64,000 nucleotides of DNA from Castellaniella sp. S9 (GTDB lineage Bacteria > Pseudomonadota > Gammaproteobacteria > Burkholderiales > Burkholderiaceae_B). Under the pieces are notes generated by a model. It saw nothing but the letters and a program-made list of their open reading frames with translations. It did no database searches and was not told the DNA's origin. Location: NCBI RefSeq assembly GCF_027257175.1, contig NZ_JAPFGD010000002.1:434512-498511 (forward strand), in the 5' to 3' direction. Made by a program: the position numbers and the translations under genes. The number at the start of each line of letters is the position of its first letter. Within the stretch, counting starts at the first letter, position 1. Shown here one piece after another: positions 40,240 through 49,512 of this stretch.

Positions 40240-41562
40240 CTAGGCGAGGCGTTCCTTGGCCTGTCCCCGCCTTTCCTTCAGCGACCGCAGCACATAGCGC
40301 AGGGCGCAGACGGCCGACACTGTCAGCGCCGGGATGGCGATGGCGGCGATGGCGTGCAGCAGGCGCTGTTCGAACAGCCGTTCCGAGAGCATCCCGGCCA
40401 GTAGCGGGCCGGCCGCGCCGAACAGCGAGACGACCAGGGTCCAGATGGCAAAGCAGCGCGCCCTGAGGGTCGCGGGGGCCAGGTCCTGCAGCATGGTGGG
40501 CACCAGGGCGTTGGCGGTGCAGGTCATGAACAGGAATGTGCCCACGGCGATGAAGGCGCGGTCCAGCGTCGCCGCGGACATCAGCAGCCAGAGCACCGGG
40601 ATTGCCGCGACCACCGACAGGCCCATGATCAGGGGGCGCACCGCGGTCCCCAGGCGCCGGGCCATGGCGCGGTCCAGCAATCCGGCCACTGGCAGGCAGC
40701 CGACGCTCGTCACGAGGATGATGAGGCCCATGGCGTGGCCGATGTCGCCGGGCGCCGCGTCGAACCGGCGCTCCAGGGCCAGGGCGATCAGCTGGTTGAG
40801 CGCCTGCACCCCCGTGATCAGGCAGCCGGCCACGCCGACGAACAGGCCGATGGTCCGCCAGCGGTGGCGGAGGAAGACGCGCAGCGACGAGGCGTCCGCC
40901 AGGTCCGCCGCCTCGAGGCGCCGGGGCGGATCGGCGGTGAGCGTGCCGAGCAGCAGCAGGGGCAGGCCGGCCAGGCCCAGCAGTAGGAAGCCCTTGCGCC
41001 ACGGCTCCGCAGACCAGGCGAACAGCGCGTCCGCCGCGGACAGGATGTCGCCGCTGAAGTAAAAGCCGCCGCTTGCGCCGGCCGCGACCAGGGCGGCGAA
41101 GCTGAGGTTGGCGGCGACCCGGTGACGTTCCGGCGCGAGGTCGGGAATCATAGAATAGACCAGCGGGACCATCGCGAATTCAGTGATGCCCGCCGCCGAT
41201 CGGCCGATGAAAAAGAGCGGGAAATTGTGTGCGATGGCGCTCAGCCCCATCATGGCCGACGAGGCCGCGATCAGCCACAGCAGCACCCGTTTGCGCGAGT
41301 AGCGGTCCGCGAAGCGCGCCAGCGGGATCGCCAGGGCGCTGCCGATCAGGACGCCGGCCAGCCCCTGCAGGGCGCCCAGGGCGGTGTCGCCCACGCCGAA
41401 GCTGCGCTGGATGGCGGACAGGGACACGGCCTGCAGCCCCATGTCGGCCAGTTGCAGGCCGGCGGCGATGCCGAGGAACGCGACTGTGAAAATGCCCTGC
41501 GCAGTCCAGGCGGGCTGCGCAGGGCATGGTCGGCCCGGGGCGGTCTCCGCACTCAGCGCCAT
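40240..41562 (-). CDS. MFS transporter (Spinster-like)
   Basis: An inner-membrane carrier of the major facilitator superfamily, 440 residues with 12 predicted helices. The loop 2-3 motif is PLARFADRYSRKRVLL, matching the G-x-x-x-D-R/K-x-x-R-R consensus, and the helix-1 region LQLADMGLQAVSLSAIQRSFG resembles the Spinster group. The ATG at 41562 lies inside the last codons of the TonB-receptor gene (10-base overlap), so both are on one mRNA and translation is probably coupled. This linkage suggests it moves the same ligand across the inner membrane, in or out. The direction of transport cannot be seen from the sequence. The gene ends 4 bases from the convergent S9 peptidase. Confidence 0.85.
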   Translation of the reverse strand: MALSAETAPGRPCPAQPAWTAQGIFTVAFLGIAAGLQLADMGLQAVSLSAIQRSFGVGDTALGALQGLAGVLIGSALAIPLARFADRYSRKRVLLWLIAASSAMMGLSAIAHNFPLFFIGRSAAGITEFAMVPLVYSMIPDLAPERHRVAANLSFAALVAAGASGGFYFSGDILSAADALFAWSAEPWRKGFLLLGLAGLPLLLLGTLTADPPRRLEAADLADASSLRVFLRHRWRTIGLFVGVAGCLITGVQALNQLIALALERRFDAAPGDIGHAMGLIILVTSVGCLPVAGLLDRAMARRLGTAVRPLIMGLSVVAAIPVLWLLMSAATLDRAFIAVGTFLFMTCTANALVPTMLQDLAPATLRARCFAIWTLVVSLFGAAGPLLAGMLSERLFEQRLLHAIAAIAIPALTVSAVCALRYVLRSLKERRGQAKERLA

Positions 41563-43628
41563 TGATACTGGAACTGCATGTCGATGGTGCGTTCGCCGCC
41601 GTAGTAGCAATAGAAATCGCAGCCGCTGACGTAGGTCTTGTCGGTCAGGTTGCGGGCATTCAGCTGCAGGGCCCAGTTGCGGTCGACCTGGTAGCGCGCC
41701 ATGAAGTCGAGCAGGGTATAGCTGGAAATGGTCTCGCCGCGGTAATAGCGCTGATCCTCGGTCGACCCGTTATAGCGCGCGCCGGCCGCGACCGTCAGCG
41801 CGCCGCCGCGGGGCATGTCGAAGCGGTGATCGACCCAGAGGCTGGCCTGGTTCCGCGGGATCAGCGGGGTGCGGATGGTGAGCCCGCCGTCGATGTCCTG
41901 ACGGGAGTGGTTGTAGGTATAGGCGACCTTCAGGCCGGTGCGCGGCGTGAGGCGGAAATCGCCCTGCAGCTCCACGCCCTTGTTGGTGCGTTTGCCGCTT
42001 TGGGACTGGATGTTGGACGCATCCGACACCAGCGCGTTCTTTTCCTCGATGTCGAAATAGGCGAGCGTGATGGTGCCATTCAGCCAGTCGGGCTCCAGTT
42101 TGAGACCGGCTTCCACCTGCCGCCCTTCGTAGGGCAGATAGGCACTGCCACTGCTGTCCGCACCGGGGATCGGCCTGAATGACTCCGAGTAGCTGATGTA
42201 GGGTGCGATGCCGTAATCGCTGATGTACATGGCCCCCACATTCACACTATTGTGGCCGACGTTGTAGCCGGAACTGGCGCCGGCAATCATGCTGTCGCTG
42301 CTGGCCTGGTCGTGGCGGATGCCGGCGTTGAAGTTCCAATGCGATCCGACACGGGCTTGGGCGGAGGCGTACAGGCCCAGTTGCTGGGAATTCAGATCGT
42401 AGGGATCCGCGGTCACCGCAAAGGGTTTGCCGTAGACAGGGTCGAACATGTCCAGGTTCGGCGCCCCGCCAAAGCCGTTGTTGCGGCCGGACGTGCGGGA
42501 TTTCAGGTAATCGATGCCGAAGACCGGCAGGATCTCGACGCTGTCGCTCACGCGCACGCGGCCCTTGAGGCGGTGGTCGATGTAGTGGTTGCTGGTGCTG
42601 CCGTCGGTCAGCGAATAGCCGCGCCACAGCTCGCGATTATTGTCCGAACCATAGGCAAAGACGTTTTGCTGGTCGATGTCCAGGTGCGAATACTTGTAGT
42701 TCTGCGTGAAGGTCCAGTCCGGGGTGAGCTTGTGGCTGAGCAGCCAGCCGGCGCTGATCTGGGTGCGCTTCAGGTGGTCGAAGCCGGGCTCGCCCGCGTT
42801 CAGGCGCCGGTCGATCTGGCCGTAGGGCGTGTCGATGATGGTGCCGTAGGCGGGCAGGAAGCCGTTGGTGGGGTGGCCGTCCTCGTGCTGGATGCTGGCC
42901 AGCAGGGTGAGGGACGTGCGATCGGTGAAGTCCATCGTCACACTGGGCGCGAGGTAGTAGCTCTTCATGTCCGTTTCGCGCTGCATGCTGTCGGCGCGGC
43001 GGGCCTGGGCGACGATGCGGTAATAGACGTTGCCGGCCTCGTTGGCGATGCCGTTGTAGTCGATGCCCAGGCCCAGGCGCTTGCGGTGGCCCGCTTCCAG
43101 GTTCATCAGCAGGGATTCTTCTTTGTGGGGGCGCTTGGTCACGAGGTTGACCACGCCGCCGGTGCCGGACGCGCCGAATTCGAGGGCGCTGGGCCCTTTC
43201 AGGATCTCGGCCGACTCGACGCCGAAGATCTCGGGCTTCCAGACGAAGAATCCGTTCGGGGTCGTCGGCGTGCCGTCCAGCGAGATCGAGGCGTCGAAGC
43301 CGCGGATCTTGAACCATTCGACCTTGTTGTCCGCGCCGAAGGGTTCGCTGAGGATGCCCGCCTGGTACTGCAGGGCCTCGTCGAGCTTGCGGGCGCCCTG
43401 GGTCTCGATGTCCTTGGCGCTGATCACCGCGCTGGAATTGGGGGCGTAGAAGTCCAGGCTTTGCAGGTCGCCCACGGAGCCGGTCACGGTCACCGTGTCC
43501 AGTTCGCTGACGGCGCCGCCGCCCGTCTCGTCGGCGTTTTGCGCATGGCCTGGCGCCGGGGCGAGCGCCATGGATCCGGCGGCGGCGAGGATCGCCCAGG
43601 CAATGGGGGAACGGGTCGGTGTCTGCAT
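41553..43628 (-). CDS. TonB-dependent hydroxamate-type siderophore receptor (FhuA/FoxA-like)
   Basis: A 691-residue outer-membrane receptor. The signal peptide ends at GHAQ; the plug includes YAPNSSAVISAKDIETQGAR, KIRGFDASISLDGTPT and LKGPSALEFGASGTGGVVN. The barrel ends with a two-cysteine loop SGCDFYCYYGGER near the C-terminus, a feature of ferrichrome and ferrioxamine receptors such as FhuA and FoxA, then FQYQWR rather than the usual terminal phenylalanine. I chose ATG 43628 with GGAAGAG upstream. No signalling domain is present; a Fur-box-like site at 43736-43750 suggests iron control. The MFS gene overlaps its 3' end. Confidence 0.9.
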   Translation of the reverse strand: MQTPTRSPIAWAILAAAGSMALAPAPGHAQNADETGGGAVSELDTVTVTGSVGDLQSLDFYAPNSSAVISAKDIETQGARKLDEALQYQAGILSEPFGADNKVEWFKIRGFDASISLDGTPTTPNGFFVWKPEIFGVESAEILKGPSALEFGASGTGGVVNLVTKRPHKEESLLMNLEAGHRKRLGLGIDYNGIANEAGNVYYRIVAQARRADSMQRETDMKSYYLAPSVTMDFTDRTSLTLLASIQHEDGHPTNGFLPAYGTIIDTPYGQIDRRLNAGEPGFDHLKRTQISAGWLLSHKLTPDWTFTQNYKYSHLDIDQQNVFAYGSDNNRELWRGYSLTDGSTSNHYIDHRLKGRVRVSDSVEILPVFGIDYLKSRTSGRNNGFGGAPNLDMFDPVYGKPFAVTADPYDLNSQQLGLYASAQARVGSHWNFNAGIRHDQASSDSMIAGASSGYNVGHNSVNVGAMYISDYGIAPYISYSESFRPIPGADSSGSAYLPYEGRQVEAGLKLEPDWLNGTITLAYFDIEEKNALVSDASNIQSQSGKRTNKGVELQGDFRLTPRTGLKVAYTYNHSRQDIDGGLTIRTPLIPRNQASLWVDHRFDMPRGGALTVAAGARYNGSTEDQRYYRGETISSYTLLDFMARYQVDRNWALQLNARNLTDKTYVSGCDFYCYYGGERTIDMQFQYQWR

Positions 43629-43735
43629 GTCTCTTCCGTGGGTTGTGTGGATGGCGGTGGCGGGCCGGCCTGTGGATGGCGCCGGCCGGTCTATCCGGGT
43701 TTTCATGCAGGCATTCCCCGGAATGAGATGCTGCA

Positions 43736-43750
43736 TGATAAGCATTCTCA
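43736..43750. promoter_or_regulatory. Fur-box-like site upstream of third receptor
   Basis: TGATAAGCATTCTCA matches the 7-1-7 Fur consensus TGATAATNATTATCA at 12 of 14 defined positions. It lies 108 bases before the receptor ATG and probably overlaps the promoter of the receptor-MFS operon. Confidence 0.65.
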
Positions 43751-43870
43751 ATAAAGAGGGCATTCTAAAACAAGGATCGCCTGTTATACAAATTGTGCAG
43801 GCATCGTCCGTTGCGCAGGCGCCATGCGTCGTGCAGGCCGCCTGCGGCGGCGCCGTCGCCGTCGGAACGG

Positions 43871-46800
43871 CTACGCTGTCGCCCCGCCGCCCAGGCGCTG
43901 CAGGAGGCCGCGCAATGTTCTGACGCGGCCGGGCACGTCCACCGCGCCGCCATAGGTGATTTTCAGGCGGTCGGGGCCGTTCAGGCGGATGGACCGATCC
44001 TGCTGCACCAGCTCGATGATGCGCAGCGGCTCGATGGCCGGCTGGGCCGAGAACTGCACGGCGGCTTGCGTTTCGCCGGCGTCGATCTTGATCACCCCCA
44101 GGGGTTCGGCCAGCAGGCGCAGGCGGTGCAGGGCCAGCAGGTTCTGGCCCGCCTCGGGCAGCTTGCCGTAGCGATCGACCAGTTCCTCCTGCAGGAGCGT
44201 GATTTCGTCGCTGTCGGCCGCATGCGACAGGCGCTTGTACAGCCCCAGGCGGGCATGGACATCGGGGCAGTAGTCCGCCGGCAGCAGGGCCGAGGCATGC
44301 AGGTTGACCTCGCACTGCGCCGCGAAGGGCGAGTCCAGGTCGGGCTCCTCGCCGGACTTGAGCGCGCGCACGGCGGCGCCCAGCATGTCGTTGTACATGG
44401 AAAAGCCGATTTCCTGGATGTTGCCGGATTGGGACTCGCCCAGGACCTCGCCGCTGCCGCGGATCTCGAGATCGTGCATGGCGAGGAAAAATCCGGCGCC
44501 CAGCTCCTCCATCGACTGGATCGCCTCCAGGCGCTTCTTGGCGTTGCTGGTGATCGCGTCCTCGCCGGGCGTCAGCAGGTAGGCGTAGGCCTGGTGGTGC
44601 GAGCGGCCCACGCGGCCGCGCAACTGGTGCAGCTGCGCCAGGCCGAGCTTGTCGGCCCGGTGGATGACGATGGTGTTGGCCGTGGGGACGTCGATCCCGG
44701 TCTCGATGATGGTGGTGCACAGCAGCACATTGCTGCGCTGCTGGTAGAAGCCCTTCATGACGTCCTCGAGTTCGCGCTCGCCCATCTGGCCGTGAGCCAC
44801 CGCGATGCGCGCCTCGGGCACCAGTTCCTCGAGGCGCGCACGCCGGTTCTGGATGGTTTCGACCTCGTTGTGCAGGAAATAGACCTGGCCGCCGCGCTTG
44901 AGTTCGCGCAGGATGGCCTCGCGGATGGTGCTGCCGTCCTCGCGGCGCACGAAGGTCTTGATGGCCAGGCGCTTTTGCGGCGCGGTGGCGATGACCGAGA
45001 AATCGCGGATGCCTTCCAGCGACATCCCCAGTGTGCGGGGGATGGGCGTGGCGGTCAGGGTCAGCACGTCGACCTCGGCGCGCAGGGCCTTCAGGGCCTC
45101 TTTCTGGCGCACCCCGAAGCGGTGCTCCTCGTCGATGATCACCAGGCCGAGCTGCTTGAAGCGCACGTCCCTGGAGAGGATCTTGTGGGTGCCGATGACG
45201 ATGTCCACGCTGCCCGCGGCCAGGCCCTCGATGGCGCGCGCGGTCTCCTTGCCGGTGCGAAAGCGCGAGAGCTCGGCGACGCGCACGGGCCAGTTGGCAA
45301 AGCGCGTGGCGAAGTTCTGTGCGTGCTGTTCGGCCAGCAGGGTGGTCGGGCACAGCAGCGCGACCTGGCGGCCGTTCATGACGGCGAGAAAGGCGGCGCG
45401 CAGGGCGACCTCGGTCTTGCCGAAACCCACGTCCCCGCACACCAGGCGGTCCATCGGGCGCCCCGAGGTCATGTCGTCGATGACCGCGGCGATGGCCGCG
45501 GCCTGGTCGGGGGTTTCCTCGAAGCCGAAGCCCTCGGCGAAAGCCTGGTAGTCGCTGGCCGGCAGCTTGAAATGGAAGCCTTCGCGCGCCGCCCGCTGGG
45601 CGTACAGCGCCAGCAGTTCGGCGGCGGTGTCGCGTGCCTGGCGCGCCGCGCGGCGCCTGGCCTTGTCCCATTGGCCCGATCCCAATGGATGCAGGGGCGC
45701 GTTATCGGGATCGGCGCCGCTGTAGCGGGCGATCAGGTGCAATTGGGAGACCGGCACGTATAGGGTGGCCGCCTGCGCGTATTCAAGGTGCAGGAGCTCG
45801 ATCGGCCCTTCGCCCAGATCCATCTCGACCAGGCCCTTGTAGCGTCCGATGCCGTGCTGGACGTGGACCACCGGATCGCCGATGCGCAGCTCGGCGAGGT
45901 CGCGCACCATGGCATCGATGTCGCTGGTGCGTTCCTGGCGCCGCCGGGCGCGGGCGGCGCGGCCGGCCTGGCTGGGATACAGGTCGTTTTCGGTCAGCAG
46001 GGCCGGTCCGGCCGCGGCCAGCTGGAAACCGCTGGACAATGGGGCGACGACCAGGGCGAAGCGTGCCTCGCCCTGAAGGAAATCCTGCAGCGTGTCGTGC
46101 ACGGCGCCGGGCGTCAGGCGGTGCTCGTCCAGCAGTTCGGCGATGGTTTCGCGCCGGCCGGGGGTGTCCACGCACAAGGCGGTGCGCCGCCCGCCGTCCA
46201 GGTGCCGGCGCAGGCCGGCCAGCGGGTCCTCGGCCCGGCGATTCACGGCGACGTCCGGGCAGGGCAGGAAGTCGGGGTGTGGTTGGCCCTCGATCAGCGC
46301 CAGGCGCGGGAAGGCTTTCAGCCCGGCGTGGAATTCCGCCTCGTCGAGGAACAGGGCCTCCGGGGCCAGCACCGGCCGCTCGCGGTCGGATTTCAGGAAC
46401 TGCCAGCGGTTGCGCGTATCCTGGCCGAACTGGGCGATGGCCGCCGGCGCGTCGCCCAGCGTCACGGCCAGCGCATCGGCGGGCAGGTAGTCGAACAGCG
46501 TGGCGGTGCGCTCGAAAAACAAGGGCAAATAATATTCGACGCCCGCGAAGGCGATGCCGTTGCCGATGTCCTTGTAGGGCAGTGCCCGGGACGGATCGCC
46601 CTCGAAGATCTCGCGAAAGCGCGAGCGGAAGCGCCCGCGCGATTCCTCGTCCATGGGGAATTCGCGGCCGGGCAGCAGCTCGATCTCGCGCACCGGATAC
46701 AGGCTGCGCTGGGTGTCCACGTCAAAACTGCGGATCGACTCGATCTCGCGGTCGAACAGGTCGATGCGGTAGGGCAGGACCGAACCCATGGGAAACAGGT

Positions 46801-47338
46801 CGATCAGGCCGCCGCGGATGCTGAACTCGCCCGGTGCGGTCACCTGGGTGACGTGGCTGTAGCTGGCCAGCGTGAGCTGCTCGCGCAGCTTCGCCTCGTC
46901 CAGGGTGTCGCCCTGGCGGAAGCTGAAGGTGTAGGCCGCCAGGAAGGCGGTCGGCGCCAGCCGGTACAGGGCCGTGGTGACGGGCACGATCAGCACGTCC
47001 ACGGCGCCCTGGGTGAGGGCGTGCAGGGTGCGCAGGCGCTCCGAGATCAGGTCCTGGTGCGGCGAGAAACCGTCGTAGGGCAGGGTCTCCCAGTCCGGCA
47101 GGAAGCGGACCCGCAAATCGGGGTCGAACAGCGGGATCTCGTCGGCCAGGCGGCGCGCCGCCAGTGGGTCGGCGCACAGGGCGGCCAGCGGCCGGCCCGC
47201 CGCGCGCGCCAGACCGGCCAGCAGGCAGGCGTCGCCCGATCCCGGCGGGCGCGGTTGCACGTAGCGCTGGCCGGGCCGCAGGGCCGCGAGGGTGGCAGGG
47301 ATCGAGGGAAGGTCGAGGAACGGGGCGGGGCGGGTCAT
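43871..47338 (-). CDS. mfd: Transcription-repair coupling factor
   Basis: Mfd (1155 residues) removes RNA polymerase stalled at lesions and recruits UvrA for nucleotide-excision repair. The N-terminal UvrB-homology region includes DWETLPYDGFSPHQDLISER. The RNA-polymerase-interacting domain is near residues 480-550. The helicase module has Walker A GDVGFGKTE (Lys641), IIDEEHRFGVRQK (DEEH box) and the translocase motif region HQLRGRVGRSHHQAYAYLL. The C-terminal D7 domain closes the protein. The length is usual for the family. It is divergent from a subtilase gene, not directly beside ispD as in relatives. Confidence 0.97.
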   Translation of the reverse strand: MTRPAPFLDLPSIPATLAALRPGQRYVQPRPPGSGDACLLAGLARAAGRPLAALCADPLAARRLADEIPLFDPDLRVRFLPDWETLPYDGFSPHQDLISERLRTLHALTQGAVDVLIVPVTTALYRLAPTAFLAAYTFSFRQGDTLDEAKLREQLTLASYSHVTQVTAPGEFSIRGGLIDLFPMGSVLPYRIDLFDREIESIRSFDVDTQRSLYPVREIELLPGREFPMDEESRGRFRSRFREIFEGDPSRALPYKDIGNGIAFAGVEYYLPLFFERTATLFDYLPADALAVTLGDAPAAIAQFGQDTRNRWQFLKSDRERPVLAPEALFLDEAEFHAGLKAFPRLALIEGQPHPDFLPCPDVAVNRRAEDPLAGLRRHLDGGRRTALCVDTPGRRETIAELLDEHRLTPGAVHDTLQDFLQGEARFALVVAPLSSGFQLAAAGPALLTENDLYPSQAGRAARARRRQERTSDIDAMVRDLAELRIGDPVVHVQHGIGRYKGLVEMDLGEGPIELLHLEYAQAATLYVPVSQLHLIARYSGADPDNAPLHPLGSGQWDKARRRAARQARDTAAELLALYAQRAAREGFHFKLPASDYQAFAEGFGFEETPDQAAAIAAVIDDMTSGRPMDRLVCGDVGFGKTEVALRAAFLAVMNGRQVALLCPTTLLAEQHAQNFATRFANWPVRVAELSRFRTGKETARAIEGLAAGSVDIVIGTHKILSRDVRFKQLGLVIIDEEHRFGVRQKEALKALRAEVDVLTLTATPIPRTLGMSLEGIRDFSVIATAPQKRLAIKTFVRREDGSTIREAILRELKRGGQVYFLHNEVETIQNRRARLEELVPEARIAVAHGQMGERELEDVMKGFYQQRSNVLLCTTIIETGIDVPTANTIVIHRADKLGLAQLHQLRGRVGRSHHQAYAYLLTPGEDAITSNAKKRLEAIQSMEELGAGFFLAMHDLEIRGSGEVLGESQSGNIQEIGFSMYNDMLGAAVRALKSGEEPDLDSPFAAQCEVNLHASALLPADYCPDVHARLGLYKRLSHAADSDEITLLQEELVDRYGKLPEAGQNLLALHRLRLLAEPLGVIKIDAGETQAAVQFSAQPAIEPLRIIELVQQDRSIRLNGPDRLKITYGGAVDVPGRVRTLRGLLQRLGGGATA

Positions 47339-47484
47339 CAGGCTGGGGATTATACCGTCGCGTCCCGCTGCGACGGGCTGTCGTCCCGGGGAAGGCGGCT
47401 GGACAGCGATGTTCGATACCTATAGCAATGTGAAACAATATTTAGTAACATTTGTCCCATCTTCATTGGCCTGGGTGAGATCGG

Positions 47485-49446
47485 ATGACGCGGACAACGA
47501 CGCTGCGGCGCTGCTTTTTTCCCGCGCTGCTGGTGCTGCTCGCGGCCTGCGACGGCGGCGGCGGGGATGGGCCGGGGCCTGTGGCCTCCACCTGCACCGA
47601 GGACGGGCCTCACGCCTGCCGGACCGGCGCGACCGAGCCGCTGTACACCTTCCAGTGGGCCCTCAATTACGGGGACAGCTATTTCAACGACTATCCGGAC
47701 ACCTTCGGCGGCGGGCTGGACCTGAATGTGGAGCCCGTGCACCGGCAAGGCATCAAGGGTCAGGGGGTCAGGGTGCTGGTGCTGGACACCGGCACCGACC
47801 TGCACAACGAGGATCTGGCGCCCAACGCCGACTTCGGCATGTCGTGGAATTTCATCACGGGGCAGAGCGACCCCTATCCCGCAGAGCGCAATCCGGACGA
47901 CGATCCGCATGGAACGAATGTCGCGGGCATGATCGGCGCGGCGCAGAACGGCAAGGGCGTCATGGGGATTGCCCCGCGGGTCGTGCTGGGCGGAGCCAAC
48001 TACCTGCAGAGCGACTTTTCGATCATCGCCCTCGCCGAGGCGCTGGGCGGCGCGCCCTGGTCCAGCCAGGCGCATGTCATCAATGCGTCCTATGTTTCTG
48101 ATACCGGGGCCGCGCCCTATGACAACGGCACGGACCCCGGGACTCCCATCCTGCGCGGCCTGAAGCAACTGCGCGGGGGTCGCGGCGCGATCTATGTGAA
48201 AGGCGCCGGTAATTCGTTCGACCTGGGCGGCTGCGACGCGCTCTATCCCGCCGGCATTCATTTCTATTACGGCTGCACCAACCCCGCCAACGATCCGGAC
48301 GCGCTCGAACCCGAAACCATCGTCGTCGCTGCCCTCGATGCACAAGGCAAGGCCAGCGCCTACAGCAGCGCCGGCTCGGTGCTCTGGGTGACCGGCATGG
48401 GCGGCGCATACGACGGCGGCGGCACTTATGGCGAAGGCGCCGTCGGGCCGAAGAACGGGCCCACCATTTTTACCACCGATATCCGGGGCTGTGTGCGAGG
48501 CTACAGCCATACGGGTGCGAGCACAGCCTTTCTGAACGGGACCAGCGCGCGCAACGGCGTGCCGGACAATCCCCAGTGCGACTACAGCTATATGAATGGC
48601 ACCTCGTCGGCCACGCCGACGATCTCGGCGGTGGTCGCCCTGATGCTCAATGCCAATCCCGATCTGAGCTGGCGTGATGTGCGCGACATCCTGCGCCTGT
48701 CGGCGCGCCGGGTGGATCCCGACTATATCCACACCTCGCCCGACGGCGACATACCCTATGGCGCGCAAATGGATCTGACGGATAATTCCCTGGATACCGT
48801 GGTCGGCGACGCGGCCGACATCGAGAACGGTTCGGTCAGGATCCCGATCGACCTGGGTTGGCAGCGGAACGCCGCCGGCCACTGGTATTCCAACTGGTAT
48901 GGCTTCGGCGTGCCCGATGCGGAAAAAGCGGTGGCCCTGGCGGGCGACTACCGGCGCGATCCGACGCTGGGCCGCGCCACCGATGTCAGGGTCATGGGGT
49001 TCCAGACGATCGCCGATTGGGACAGCGCGGTGCCCTTCCCGTATCGGAAAGTCACCAAGGTGGGCGCTTTGACGGTCGCCGACGGGATCGCCGATCTGTT
49101 CCAATTGCGCCTGACCGGAGACAAGGTTTGCCTGGGTGCGGTGGGTTTTGCCGTGCGCTCGCCGTCGGGCACGACCTCCTTGCTCAAGCTGCCCAATGAT
49201 CATTTCCGCAGGGGCAAAGTGGATCCCGTGACGAAGGAGACCTCCAAAGTGGATACCTTCAAGGCCTACGGATTGAGTTCCGCCGCATTCTATGGCGAGT
49301 CCATGCAGGGGGACTGGGAGGTTTTCCTCCTGGCATCCAATCCGGACGACGGTCTGCCGGGGGGCTGGGATCCCTGCACGTCCACCGAAGGTGGCGTTCC
49401 GGTCGCCTCTGAACTGGAGGTCGAGGCGCGCATCATCGCGCAATGA
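47485..49446 (+). CDS. Lipoprotein subtilase (S8) with C-terminal P-domain
   Basis: A 653-residue secreted serine protease. The signal peptide ends in the lipobox LAAC (Cys22), followed by a glycine-rich spacer, so it is probably anchored at the cell surface or in the outer membrane. The subtilisin triad is Asp101 (VLDTGTD), His142 (DPHGTNVAG) and Ser374 (NGTSSATP), with oxyanion Asn243 (GAGNS). From about residue 520 the segments FAVRSPSGTTSLL and YGESMQGDWEVFLL match the P/Homo B domain of kexin-like proteases. Several cysteine pairs suggest disulfides. No autotransporter barrel is present. The neighbours mfd and ispD are housekeeping genes. Confidence 0.88.
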   Translation: MTRTTTLRRCFFPALLVLLAACDGGGGDGPGPVASTCTEDGPHACRTGATEPLYTFQWALNYGDSYFNDYPDTFGGGLDLNVEPVHRQGIKGQGVRVLVLDTGTDLHNEDLAPNADFGMSWNFITGQSDPYPAERNPDDDPHGTNVAGMIGAAQNGKGVMGIAPRVVLGGANYLQSDFSIIALAEALGGAPWSSQAHVINASYVSDTGAAPYDNGTDPGTPILRGLKQLRGGRGAIYVKGAGNSFDLGGCDALYPAGIHFYYGCTNPANDPDALEPETIVVAALDAQGKASAYSSAGSVLWVTGMGGAYDGGGTYGEGAVGPKNGPTIFTTDIRGCVRGYSHTGASTAFLNGTSARNGVPDNPQCDYSYMNGTSSATPTISAVVALMLNANPDLSWRDVRDILRLSARRVDPDYIHTSPDGDIPYGAQMDLTDNSLDTVVGDAADIENGSVRIPIDLGWQRNAAGHWYSNWYGFGVPDAEKAVALAGDYRRDPTLGRATDVRVMGFQTIADWDSAVPFPYRKVTKVGALTVADGIADLFQLRLTGDKVCLGAVGFAVRSPSGTTSLLKLPNDHFRRGKVDPVTKETSKVDTFKAYGLSSAAFYGESMQGDWEVFLLASNPDDGLPGGWDPCTSTEGGVPVASELEVEARIIAQ

Positions 49447-49512
49447 GCCGTGGTATGAGGTGCCGAGCCCCAGATCCGTGCGGCCCGGCGCCCTCGGCTA
49501 AAATCGGCCGCT

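Noticed and set aside
31448-43628. Siderophore biosynthesis cluster
   Set aside because: Only uptake-type genes (receptors, carrier, PiuC) and a peptidase are present; no synthetase, NRPS or hydroxylase of siderophore synthesis is seen.
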